Source: Thiocapsa sp. (GTDB taxonomy: Bacteria > Pseudomonadota > Gammaproteobacteria > Chromatiales > Chromatiaceae). From it: a stretch of DNA of 64,000 nt. Below the pieces are notes generated by a model that had not been told where the DNA came from, did not search any database, and saw only the letters and a program-made list of their open reading frames with translations. The first letter of the stretch is position 1. Every line of letters starts with the position of its first letter. Both the position numbers and the translations under genes were made by a program. This document shows positions 36,973-45,771 of this stretch, one piece after another. Location of the stretch: the NCBI RefSeq assembly GCF_018399035.1, contig NZ_CP073760.1:2170001-2234000 (forward strand), given 5' to 3'.

Positions 36973-39753
36973 TCAACCGGTGACGATCAGGCGTAGCGCG
37001 TCCAGCCTCAGGTGGGTCTTCGCCAGCGCCTGGCCGAGCTGTTCGCGTCGGCCCTCGAGCGTGCTGATCTCGTCGGGGCGCACGTTCGGGTTGACCCGCG
37101 CCAGGGCGCGCAGACGGTCCAGCTCTTCGCCGAGGAGGTGTTGCATCCGAGCGGCCGCCTCCCGACGCAGGTCGACCACGGCGGCGCGCGCCAATTGCTC
37201 GCCGGTTTCGATCATCGACACCAGCCGTTCGCCCCGCGACTCCAGCAGGGTGCGCGCGAGCTTGTGGTTGTGGTTCAGACAATGACCCTGCAGGTCCTCG
37301 TGCGGGATGGTCTCGGCCAGATTCGCGCCCGACTCGTCGATCAGGAGCCGCAGCAGGGTCGGCGGCAGGAAGCGTCCTGCCTCCAGATGGGCCGGGGCCT
37401 GGCACTCGGCGACGTAGAGTGCCTCGAGCAGCAGGCTGGCGCGTTTGAAACGCGCGTCGCGGACGATCGTCAGGGCCGAGGTGCCCAGATCGGAGGCGCT
37501 CAGAAGCTCCATCGCCGCACGCACCATCGGGTGCTCGCGGGTCATGAATTCCCAGTGCTCGTGCGAGAGCGCGGTCGCCCGGTCGAAGGTGAGGGTTAGG
37601 CCCTCCTCGGGCAGCTCGGGGAAGGTCTCCTGGAGCATGTGCGCCCCCGGGCGCACCACCCACGCCTGGCTCGGCGCGGACTCGTGCTCGACACCGAAAC
37701 CGTCCCAGAAGCGTTTGAGATAGTCGGCCAAGTCACCGTCGGCGTCGGCCTGCTCGATGGCCTCGACCAAGACCGCGGAGCGCTCGGGACGGTGGGAGTG
37801 CAGCTCGAGGAGACGGTCACGCCCGGCGGCCAGCTCGGCATTGAGGCGTGCACTCAGCACTCGGGCCTCCGCGATCAGTGCCTCGGTGCCTTGCGGATCC
37901 GCCAGCGCCGCCATCAGGTCCTCGCGCAGCCGCGCGTAGACGGCCGGCGCGGCGGGACAGATGGCCGAGAAGGCATGCAGACCCTCGGCATACCACCGGA
38001 ACAGGACCTCGCCCGGAGCGCCGACGAGATAGGGCACATGGATCTGCACCCGCCCGGTCTGCCCGATCCGATCGAGCCGCCCGATACGCTGCTCGAGCAG
38101 ATCCGGATCCAGCGGCAAGTCGAACAGCACCAGATGATGGGCGAACTGGAAGTTGCGCCCCTCGCTGCCGATCTCCGAGCAGAGCAGGATCTGCGTCCCG
38201 TCATCGACCGACGCGAAATAGGCCGCCGCCCGGTCGCGCTCGCGGATCTCCATGTCCTCGTGGAAGACGGCCGCGTGGATGCCGGCACGACGCAGCAGCA
38301 CATCCCGCAGATCCAGGACCGTATCGGCCGCGGTGCAAATCAGCAGCAGCTTCTCGGGGCGGAGCCGTCGCAGCAGATCGATGAGCCAGTCGATGCGCGG
38401 GTCGATCTCCGACCAAGCGGGCCCAAGCGCGCACTCGGGTGCGAGCCGCGCGGCCGCGTCGCTCGCCAGCACCCGATAGGCATCGGGCTCCGGCAAGGGG
38501 TTGGGCAGCAGGTCGCGCCCCGGAAAACCGGGGATGGCCGCACGGGTGTTGCGGAACATCACCCGCCCGGTGCCGTGACGGTCGAGCAGACGCTGGATGA
38601 TGGTCTCCGTATCCAGCCCGTCCAGATCGCCCAAGAGCGAGGCGATCAGGGTCCGATCGGCATCGTTGAGCGCCCGACCCTCGAGCAGGTGCGCGGCGGC
38701 GGCCGCGACGGGCGCATAGCCCGCCTCCTCGGCCAGGAAGGACGCGTAGTCCCGAAAGCGCTGAGGATCCAGGAGCCGCAGCCGGCCGAAATGACCCGCA
38801 CGGCCCAACTGCTCGGGTGTCGCCGTGAGCAGCAGCACGCCCGGGGTGCGCTCGGCCAGATCGGCGACCAGGCGATATTCGGGGCTGGCGGCGGCTTCCG
38901 ACCAATCCAGGTGGTGTGCCTCGTCGACCACGAGCAGATCCCACTGACCCTCGACAAGCGCCCGTTTTCCCGCGGCCGACCGAATGATCCAGTCGAGGCT
39001 GCACAGCACCTGCTGATCGGCGAGAAAGGGATTGGGCTCGGAGATGGACTCGAAGCGCTCGTGATCGAAGAGCGCGAAACGCAGGTTGAAGCGGCGCCGC
39101 ATCTCGACCAGCCATTGATGAAGCAGCGGCTCGGGCGTGATCACCAGTACCCGTTGCGCACGGCCGTTCAGGAGCATCCGATGCAGGATCAGCCCGGCCT
39201 CGATGGTCTTGCCGAGCCCGACCTCGTCGGCCAAGAGCACGCGCGGGGCGTCGCGTCGTGCCACCTCGGCGGCGATCTCGAGCTGATGCGGGATCAGCCC
39301 GACCCGCGCACCGACCAGACCCCGCACCGGGGAGTCGGCCTCCCGCATCCCCTGCAGCCAGGTCCGCCAGCGCAGATCGAACCAATGATCCGGGTCGAGC
39401 CGCCCGGACATGAGACGCTGATGCGGCCGGTTGAATCGCAGCCGGTCGTCCAGCTCGGACTCGGGGAGCGTGATGACGGCGCCCTGCAGGTCTTCACAGC
39501 GATAGGTGAAGAGGCCCGCATCGCTCGTGACCGAGAGGATCGTTAGATCCCGACCCTCTCGATCGCGCACAGGCTCGCCCGCCGACAGCTCCAGACGCAC
39601 CAAGGGCGGATCCGGCAGGGCATAGATGCGCTCCTCGCCGGTCGCCCGATAGGCAATCTCGACACGACGCCCGTCGACGGCGACCACCAGGCCGAGGCCG
39701 AGCTCACCTTGGGTCTCGCTCAGCCAGCGCTGGCCGGGGACGAAGCCATGCAT
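36973..39753 (-). CDS. rapA: RNA polymerase-associated ATPase RapA
   Basis: A Swi2/Snf2 ATPase that recycles RNA polymerase. The start MHGFVPGQRWLSETQGELGL gives 926 aa (E. coli 968); the upstream open extension lies in the preceding gene. N-terminal Tudor-like domains are followed by Walker A LADEVGLGKTIEAG, the DEAH box VVDEAHHLDW, and helicase motif VI EQRIGRLDRIGQ. It starts 5 bases after a small gene on the same strand. Confidence 0.96.
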   Translation of the reverse strand: MHGFVPGQRWLSETQGELGLGLVVAVDGRRVEIAYRATGEERIYALPDPPLVRLELSAGEPVRDREGRDLTILSVTSDAGLFTYRCEDLQGAVITLPESELDDRLRFNRPHQRLMSGRLDPDHWFDLRWRTWLQGMREADSPVRGLVGARVGLIPHQLEIAAEVARRDAPRVLLADEVGLGKTIEAGLILHRMLLNGRAQRVLVITPEPLLHQWLVEMRRRFNLRFALFDHERFESISEPNPFLADQQVLCSLDWIIRSAAGKRALVEGQWDLLVVDEAHHLDWSEAAASPEYRLVADLAERTPGVLLLTATPEQLGRAGHFGRLRLLDPQRFRDYASFLAEEAGYAPVAAAAAHLLEGRALNDADRTLIASLLGDLDGLDTETIIQRLLDRHGTGRVMFRNTRAAIPGFPGRDLLPNPLPEPDAYRVLASDAAARLAPECALGPAWSEIDPRIDWLIDLLRRLRPEKLLLICTAADTVLDLRDVLLRRAGIHAAVFHEDMEIRERDRAAAYFASVDDGTQILLCSEIGSEGRNFQFAHHLVLFDLPLDPDLLEQRIGRLDRIGQTGRVQIHVPYLVGAPGEVLFRWYAEGLHAFSAICPAAPAVYARLREDLMAALADPQGTEALIAEARVLSARLNAELAAGRDRLLELHSHRPERSAVLVEAIEQADADGDLADYLKRFWDGFGVEHESAPSQAWVVRPGAHMLQETFPELPEEGLTLTFDRATALSHEHWEFMTREHPMVRAAMELLSASDLGTSALTIVRDARFKRASLLLEALYVAECQAPAHLEAGRFLPPTLLRLLIDESGANLAETIPHEDLQGHCLNHNHKLARTLLESRGERLVSMIETGEQLARAAVVDLRREAAARMQHLLGEELDRLRALARVNPNVRPDEISTLEGRREQLGQALAKTHLRLDALRLIVTG

Positions 39754-39758
39754 ACGCG

Positions 39759-40121
39759 CTAGATGCGCCGACGATAGTCGAGGATGACGGACACCCCGTG
39801 CCGTTTGCCCTCGGGCAGCGCCTGCACGATCGCCCGACGCAAGTTCTTGGGCACCCGCTCGCACAAACGTGCCACCGTGTAGGACGAGAGCCCGCCGGCG
39901 AGTCGCACCGCCTCGGAACGCGGGATATCTTCCAGGAGCCGAACCTGGGAAGGCTCGCGCAACCGCAGAAACCGCAGACGCGCCGCGTCGTACTCGCCGC
40001 GACCACAGGCGCGACGCACCGTCACGGCATCCTGCTCCGCAGACTCGTCGAAACGCGCTTCGGACGCCACGGGGGCATTGACCTGCTCGTTAGGATTCAA
40101 GGTGTTAATCATCAACTCCAT
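39759..40121 (-). CDS. Small protein of unknown function upstream of rapA
   Basis: 120 aa from MELMINTLNPNEQVNAPVAS. The middle and C-terminal parts (VRLAGGLSSYTVARLCERVP) consist of short amphipathic helices, vaguely like the helical repeats of MgtE N-terminal domains; this is only a resemblance. It ends 5 bases before the rapA start, so the two are almost certainly co-transcribed. Confidence 0.65.
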   Translation of the reverse strand: MELMINTLNPNEQVNAPVASEARFDESAEQDAVTVRRACGRGEYDAARLRFLRLREPSQVRLLEDIPRSEAVRLAGGLSSYTVARLCERVPKNLRRAIVQALPEGKRHGVSVILDYRRRI

Positions 40122-40691
40122 CACCGGATTCTCCTCGACGCCGCAAGGCGCACTCCGAGGACCATTGAGCCTGAAAAGGCGAACGTCGACCCTCAAGCGG
40201 CTCGACGCGCGCATTCAGGACAACCAAAGCCGGCAACCGCCGGCACCCAGTTGGATGCTGGAATATCAATCAAAGCAGGGCGAGAGATCGGCGAGCCGGA
40301 ACGGCTGGCGAGATCCAAAGTCCGTTTGCGGCGGAATACCGGGGGCGATCCCGATCCGCTGTCTCGGGCGGGAATCGCGTGGCTTTGGATCCGATGGATG
40401 CTCTTCCATCCGTGCCGGCAAGGTCGCCGCACGTCCGGTCGAGCCGGGTGTCGGGTCAGATGACCGTATTGGAGGGCTCGTCCGAAAGACGCTGGTGCGA
40501 CGCGCGCGCCGGGTCATGACTGACCTTCACGCCTGTCTGCTGTCGACTCCAACTGTCCATACAAAAGCAAGCCTTTGTGGCCAAACACGTGCTCTCGGAA
40601 TCCGATCGTGACGGACCCATCGGAGAGCGGCGGGCATTATGCGGCTCTTCCGGTCGGCTGGCAAGACCCTCGAGACAGGTTCGCTCGGCCG

Positions 40692-40772
40692 TAGGTTGGG
40701 CAAAGCGCAGCGTGCCCAACTGATCCCCGTGATGACGGCGCGGGTTGGGCACGCTGCGCTTTGCCCAACCTA
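40692..40772. repeat. GTAGGTTGGGCAAAGCGCAGC inverted repeat
   Basis: GTAGGTTGGGCAAAGCGCAG..CCCAAC and its inverted copy form a stem of about 30 bp around a 21-base loop. Palindromes with this core are widespread in proteobacterial intergenic DNA. Confidence 0.85.
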
Positions 40773-40944
40773 CCTGTCGACCTGTCGAAGTTGCCCCTAT
40801 CGTGATCGTTCGACCCTGCTCGGACGACTTGGACATCGAGGCCGAAGACACACCCGGCGGCTGCGGTCGGGCGCTAGTGGTCCGCTGTAGAAATCCCGAG
40901 ACCGTTTGAGCGCCTAGTGCAGCACGGCAGATGTCTCGGGACCG

Positions 40945-41004
40945 TTCGTTGTCGTTGTCGTTGTCGTCATCGACCATCGATACGACAACGACAACGACAA
41001 CGAA
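40945..41004. terminator. Hexanucleotide-repeat hairpin after alr (possible terminator)
   Basis: 40945-40967 is TTCGT followed by repeats of TGTCGT; 40982-41004 is its exact complement. The 23-bp arms enclose a 14-base loop that holds a further 5-bp palindrome (ATCGA/TCGAT). It lies 40 bases beyond the alr stop, on the side where alr transcription ends, but there is no U-run. Confidence 0.55.
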
Positions 41005-41043
41005 GATGATCTCGGACGGTCTCGGAATTTCTGAACCTTTGCA

Positions 41044-42126
41044 CTAGCCATCCTCGTAGACCAAGGGGACGCGTCTGTTGATATTGGTGAAGAGTTGATA
41101 GGCAATGGTCCCGCTCGCCTCGGCGACGGCGTTGGCCGAGACCTGCGCCCCCCAGAGCTCGACCGGATCGCCGATCGCGGCATCCTCGATCCCGGTCAGG
41201 TCAAGGGTCACGAGATCCATGGACACACGGCCGACGACACGGGTCATGTGGCCTCGGACCGCGACCGGCGTCCCGTCCGGGGCGTGACGCGGATAGCCGT
41301 CCGCGTAGCCGACCGCGGCGACCCCCACACGGGTCGGACGCTCGCAGACGAAGCGTCCGCCGTAGCCGACCGGCTCGCCGGCGTCGAGATCCCGCACCGA
41401 GATGAGCGCGGACTCCAGCGTCATGGCCGGTCGAAGCATGTCGGCCGAGAGGTGCTCGTCGCCCAGCGGCGAGGCGCCGTAGAGCATGATCCCCGGACGG
41501 GTCCAGTCGCCATGCGCGCGCGGCCACGCGAGCACGGCCGCCGAGTTCGAAAGGCTGCGGGGCGCGCGCATCGCTGCGGTCGCCCGCGCGAAGACCCGCA
41601 TCTGCTGCTCGGTGTAGTGATGATCCGGCTCGTCGGCGCGGGCGAAGTGCGACATCAGGACCAGGCTCCGCACATGCGGACAATCGGCAAGCTCCGCGTA
41701 GGCCGCGGCAAAGTCCTCCGGCGCAAACCCCATCCGGTGCATCCCGGAATCCATCTTGAGCCAGCAGTCGATCGGGCGCTCGGGCCGGGCGGCGAGCAGC
41801 CAGTCCAATTGCAGACGGCTGTGGATCACCGGGGTCAGGCGAGCCCGATCCAGGATCGTCATCTCCTCGGGCGAGAAGACCCCGTCCAGTAGCAGGATGG
41901 GCGCGCGGATACCGGATTCCCGAAGCTCCATCGCCTCCTCGAGATAGGCGACCGCGAAACCGTCGGCCTCCTCGGCAAGGGCACGCGCAACCACCACCGC
42001 GCCGTGTCCATAGGCGTTGGCCTTGACCACCGCAAGCGCCCGCGCGCCCGGCGCCAGGGTCTTGGCTTGGCGATAATTATGACGGACCGCATCCAGATGA
42101 ATGCGCGCACGGATCGGACGGGGCAT
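41044..42126 (-). CDS. alr: Alanine racemase
   Basis: A PLP enzyme making D-alanine for peptidoglycan. 360 aa. The PLP lysine is Lys35 in VVKANAYGHG. The catalytic tyrosine region GYADGYPRHAP and the C-terminal MDLVTLDLTG are present. It appears monocistronic. Confidence 0.97.
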   Translation of the reverse strand: MPRPIRARIHLDAVRHNYRQAKTLAPGARALAVVKANAYGHGAVVVARALAEEADGFAVAYLEEAMELRESGIRAPILLLDGVFSPEEMTILDRARLTPVIHSRLQLDWLLAARPERPIDCWLKMDSGMHRMGFAPEDFAAAYAELADCPHVRSLVLMSHFARADEPDHHYTEQQMRVFARATAAMRAPRSLSNSAAVLAWPRAHGDWTRPGIMLYGASPLGDEHLSADMLRPAMTLESALISVRDLDAGEPVGYGGRFVCERPTRVGVAAVGYADGYPRHAPDGTPVAVRGHMTRVVGRVSMDLVTLDLTGIEDAAIGDPVELWGAQVSANAVAEASGTIAYQLFTNINRRVPLVYEDG

Positions 42127-42675
42127 GGCGGGCTCGGCGACGGTTGTCGACTTGGGATGTGTTGGCGCGTCAAGCCCGCCGGCGCGGGCTTCAGCTCAGT
42201 CTATCGCAACTGAGTGGCTCGGATAGTCAGATCGACCGCCCCGCATACAACCGATTGATCAGATTCACCAGGGTGTAATGCCCCGCCTCGCACAGAAGCG
42301 GCCTTGCTCGTCGCTCGGGCCAAGCCGACACGGGGCGCAGAGCGCCAGGGGCATGCGTAACACCGCGGAGCGGATGTCACGCGCTCTTGAAGGTTTGAGT
42401 AGCCGGTCTTCAGCCGACGGCTTGTGAGATCCCACGCCTTTCTTCGCATAAGGCTCGCAGGCTGGTCGTCAACGTCATCGCGATACACCTCTTCGGCATG
42501 GCGGGCGGTGCTTCCCGAGCGATCAACAGCAGTCTCCGACTGATTTAATTTTGGAGTCCGGGAACCGAGGATTGATCGAGCCGACGCCGGAGTCGATCGG
42601 CAAAAACCGCAGCGACCCGGTGGCCGGCTCATAGCCGGCGCGGCGCGAACATCCGTGTCCGCAGAGCGCACCGCC
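42127..42675. other. Intergenic region with a decayed REP-like repeat
   Basis: About 550 bases without a supported gene. The stretch 42334-42383 (GAGCGCCAGGGGCATGCGT, then an imperfect ACACCGCGGAGCGGATGTCACG stem) matches the repeat at 34375-34411. Confidence 0.5.
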
Positions 42676-43113
42676 TCAACGGCCGCGACTGTTGCCGGTC
42701 GCCACGAACCAGATGGCCATCAGCAGGAGCACGACCTGGAACTCCATCCCGCCCATCGGGTGAGTCTCCGACGCGACAAAGCTCCATTGCCCCCAATGGA
42801 CCATCGCGATGGCACCGATCAGAACCGGGATGGTCACGCCTGCGCCGAGTCGCGTCAGCCAATCCCGCCGGACCAGCCCGCCGACGAGGATGGCGAGACC
42901 GCCGCCGACCTCGGCCATCGCGACCAGGACGGCGACCAGGAAAGGCAGCCCCATCATCGCGGCAAAGGCTGCCGGGTCAACGAGCTTGCCGACGCCATGG
43001 AACAGAAACACGGCGGCGAACCCGATCCGCAACAGCCAGTGGCTTTGGGTCGTGATATCCAAAGATTGCGTGCGCACGCGTTCGGCGCCGAAGGTGTGTG
43101 AAGCGCTTGTCAT
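42676..43113 (-). CDS. DoxX-family membrane protein
   Basis: 145 aa with four predicted helices. RIGFAAVFLFHGVGKLVDPA is the family's first helix, with the usual FHGxxKL signature. DoxX proteins are linked to thiosulfate:quinone oxidoreductase subunits in archaea and to redox stress in bacteria; the role here is not evident from context. No partner is encoded next to it. Confidence 0.85.
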   Translation of the reverse strand: MTSASHTFGAERVRTQSLDITTQSHWLLRIGFAAVFLFHGVGKLVDPAAFAAMMGLPFLVAVLVAMAEVGGGLAILVGGLVRRDWLTRLGAGVTIPVLIGAIAMVHWGQWSFVASETHPMGGMEFQVVLLLMAIWFVATGNSRGR

Positions 43114-43219
43114 GGGTTATCTCCAGGATGCGAATGTAATGATATCCGGGGGTTGAGGATCGATGGCCCCAGGTGCACGGACCCTGACAGGGTCCGGTAC
43201 CGTTCGCCCTGCTCCGCAA

Positions 43220-43507
43220 TCAGTAGCTCAGGTCGGCGCTGCCCTCGAAGCCCTGGTAGATGTCCGGGCGCGAACCGCTGTCCCGGGTCGCATCGATGCG
43301 ACTGAAGAGGTCACTGTTGCCGTCGGCAAGGCCGGCGTAGATGTCGTGGCGGTCCCCGACACCGGGCTGCACCCCGACGACGCTCCGGCCAGCGCGGTGG
43401 CCATCGAACAGATCGGCGTTGCCGCGGGCCAAGCCGTGATAGACATCATCGGCGATTGCGGTGGTTGCGAAGAGGGTGGCGGCGATGGCGAGGGTATACT
43501 TGGTCAT
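43220..43507 (-). CDS. Small exported protein with three DxYxG repeats
   Basis: 95 aa. MTKYTLAIAATLFATTAIA is a signal peptide. The mature part has three imperfect repeats, DVYHGLARGNADLF, DIYAGLADGNSDLF and DIYQGFEGSADL, separated by basic linkers. GGAGAAAG precedes the ATG. I do not know its function; the repeated Tyr-Gly/Asn-Asp motif suggests a binding or structural envelope protein. Confidence 0.8.
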   Translation of the reverse strand: MTKYTLAIAATLFATTAIADDVYHGLARGNADLFDGHRAGRSVVGVQPGVGDRHDIYAGLADGNSDLFSRIDATRDSGSRPDIYQGFEGSADLSY

Positions 43508-44065
43508 GGTCTTTCTCCGGATTGTGGATCGTTGACTCGGGAGCCACCGCGGTCATCGGCGGTGGCTTGACCCTCGTAACGCAGACGCCGTGCCAATCCT
43601 CATATTCACCAATAAACTAACAATTTATCAATAACTTCTGAACTCGCATGGCAACATGAACGACGCGTCTGAACCCGTAAGATCGTCACGTCGCTTCGAC
43701 TCCGATAACGTTTCGTTACATCGAAACGTAGCAATCGAGTCCGTGGTGACCCTTGAAGAACGCTAGCTCGCCGCCGGTCTGCGGCTGTGGCTGGTAGAGA
43801 GTGAGATGGAGATGGAGATGGCCGCACCGCCCACTGGCGGCCGCAGTGTCATGGCATTTGGTTGACCGGGGTCGCCACCTCGACTCAATCGGGGTCAAGA
43901 GCGACGCCGTCCTTTTCTTGTGGAAAACTGAGTTTCCCGGGAACCTCATATGGAAAAACCACGGCGCTGAACACAGATAGGCGGACAGTCAAGGCAGCGA
44001 CCGGCTCCGGCGGGCCGCTAAAGCGCATTTGCCGGCCCCAAGGCCGCAGGTTCAGAGGTGGATGG
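43508..44065. other. Intergenic region between two divergent genes
   Basis: About 560 bases. An unusually AT-rich patch at 43590-43640 probably holds the promoter for the minus-strand gene; on that strand TTGATA and TGAATA are 17 bases apart, a weak match. No gene is supported. Confidence 0.45.
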
Positions 44066-44491
44066 ATGGAGAACAAGACCAAGCCCGCAGCGGGAAAATC
44101 GCGCTGGCCCAGAGCGCTGATCACCGTAGCCGTGGTCGTCGGTGCCTTGGCACTGCTCTTGAGCCAGCTCCCTCGCGGGGCCTTTTCGACGGATCTGTCG
44201 GGCATCGGCCAGGGGACTCCAGCACTGGTGGTGGCCCGTGACAAAAACTATCTCGCCGGCGGCGAGGTGATGGATCTGATCAACAGTATTCGGCCGGAGT
44301 ACGAGGGCAGGGTCGTATTTCTTGCGGCCCATCTCGGCCACCCGGACGGGCAGGCCTTTGCCCGGAGACATGGCATGGACGATGCGGTCGTGGTCGTTTT
44401 CGATGCGGATGGGTCGCCGGCGGCAAGATTGGTCATCCCGCAAACCGCGGAGGAATTACGCGCCGCACTGAATGTGGTGGACACCCATTAA
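44066..44491 (+). CDS. Membrane-anchored thioredoxin-fold-like protein
   Basis: 141 aa from MENKTKPAAGKSRWPRALIT, preceded by AGAGGTGG. One N-terminal membrane helix (about residues 15-35) is followed by a domain with the strand-helix order of thioredoxin (ALVVARDKNYLAGGEVMDLI). It has no cysteines, so any redox role is excluded. It may be a periplasmic binding or assembly protein; the fold assignment is an inference. Confidence 0.7.
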   Translation: MENKTKPAAGKSRWPRALITVAVVVGALALLLSQLPRGAFSTDLSGIGQGTPALVVARDKNYLAGGEVMDLINSIRPEYEGRVVFLAAHLGHPDGQAFARRHGMDDAVVVVFDADGSPAARLVIPQTAEELRAALNVVDTH

Positions 44492-44719
44492 TCAAGGTGG
44501 TCAGGCACAGATCGAATCGTCTGCGCAGTTTTCGCCAGCAGGGGCATCGTGGTCCGCTCGATGGCGCCATGCCCTTCCTCCCGAAAAACGGCGGATAACA
44601 AGACCCTATGCCCTTCCGTGACACATCGATAGAGCAGCTCTCGGCTCGGGATCAGGCACGGTTCGCGCTTCTTCAGGGCCCGGTCTTCCCCCAAGAATGC
44701 GTGGAATCAGCGGCTCGAC

Positions 44720-45280
44720 TCAGTCATCCGAGTCATCGTCCCACGCGTCATCATCGGATACGAGCAGAGCCTGAAGCTGGTCGAGATACGGATGAATGGT
44801 CTGCAGGTCGGCAGGGGGTACGTCCGCCAGCTGGCTGCGCAGGTTGTCGATCTGCTGCATTATGGGAAGTCGGGTGGTCATGGCTCGATCTTCCTCGCTC
44901 ATTTCCTGCAGAGAACGCTCGAGCTGATCCAACCCCTGACCGAAAGAATGGGCGTAGAACGCCCGAAGGATCACGGCCGCCTGGCTGGCGAAAGCGCGTT
45001 CGGAACGGTAGCCGCCGGCCCGAATCATGCTTGGTGCTTCCGGATGTTCCGCCAGCATTGCCATCAGCTCGGACTCGAGGATCTGGAGGTTGAAAATATC
45101 GATTTCCTCGCCGTTCTCGTCGAAGTCGTCCTCGTCTTCTTCGTCGAAATCGATGATCGTGATCAGCTGCTGGTAGGTCAAAATGAACCGATCGACGTCG
45201 GCACCGCTGAAGCTGGCAGCCAGGACCTGACCGAAGGAGAACACCAGAACTACAAGGAAAACGCTGATTTGCTTCATCAT
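44720..45280 (-). CDS. Exported acidic protein of unknown function
   Basis: 186 aa from MMKQISVFLVVLVFSFGQVL, a signal peptide with cleavage expected after LAA. The mature chain has an acidic block (DFDEEDEDDFDENGEEID) at about residues 44-61, a helical middle and a second acidic C-terminus (SDDDAWDDDSDD). Two Asp/Glu clusters could bind Ca2+ or metals. I do not recognise a family. Confidence 0.75.
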   Translation of the reverse strand: MMKQISVFLVVLVFSFGQVLAASFSGADVDRFILTYQQLITIIDFDEEDEDDFDENGEEIDIFNLQILESELMAMLAEHPEAPSMIRAGGYRSERAFASQAAVILRAFYAHSFGQGLDQLERSLQEMSEEDRAMTTRLPIMQQIDNLRSQLADVPPADLQTIHPYLDQLQALLVSDDDAWDDDSDD

Positions 45281-45771
45281 GAACGAAAGCCTACACAGGA
45301 TGGATCTCATGGGTCCACCACATCACAGCAGCAGCCCCCGTCAGGGCCGGGAGCGGCCGCACGCAGTGACGGACGCCGGCACGTACCGATAGGGCTCGTA
45401 GATGCTCCCAGCACCCCCGCTCAGTATACCGCGCTTCGCACCCCGGTCGGCAGGCGCCAAGCGCGCACGGATCAAGGCATGAGCTCCGCATGCTCGACCG
45501 GTCGCTGCAGCAGGGTTTTTTGGGTCGGATCTGCTGTACTCGATGACCGCCTGATCCGCAGCAGCAAACAGCACAGGTGCGGTGTGTGAAATCACCGGGT
45601 GTACGTCGATTTTTCGGAAGGTAGGATAGGTCCCGAGCGCGTCGGGGGCCGGGCAGCAGATCTTCCGCTTTGCCATTCTCGCCCCGGCGAGCCATCGATT
45701 TCCTTCAACGTGGCGCTGCCGCTGGCATAGGCAACCGCAATCGCCTCGTTCCGGTCCAGGCAAAGCGTGGC
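45281..45771. other. Intergenic region without a recognisable gene
   Basis: About 490 bases between hypF and the acidic protein, both on the minus strand. The long frames overlapping it are antisense or out-of-frame continuations from hypF. Confidence 0.45.

Larger units (their letters stand above)
40122..41043. other. Intergenic region with two large palindromes
   Basis: About 920 bases without a supported gene. It contains a long inverted repeat at 40692-40772 and a GTTGTC-rich hairpin at 40945-41004, both listed separately. Open frames across it are low-complexity or antisense. Confidence 0.5.

Noticed and set aside
37639..39546. A 635-codon open frame antisense to rapA
   Set aside because: Shadow frame of rapA; no protein-like pattern.
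40692..40772. The GTAGGTTGGGCAAAGCGCAGC palindrome as a new element
   Set aside because: Palindromes with this core are widespread in proteobacterial intergenic DNA, so it is annotated but not claimed as novel.
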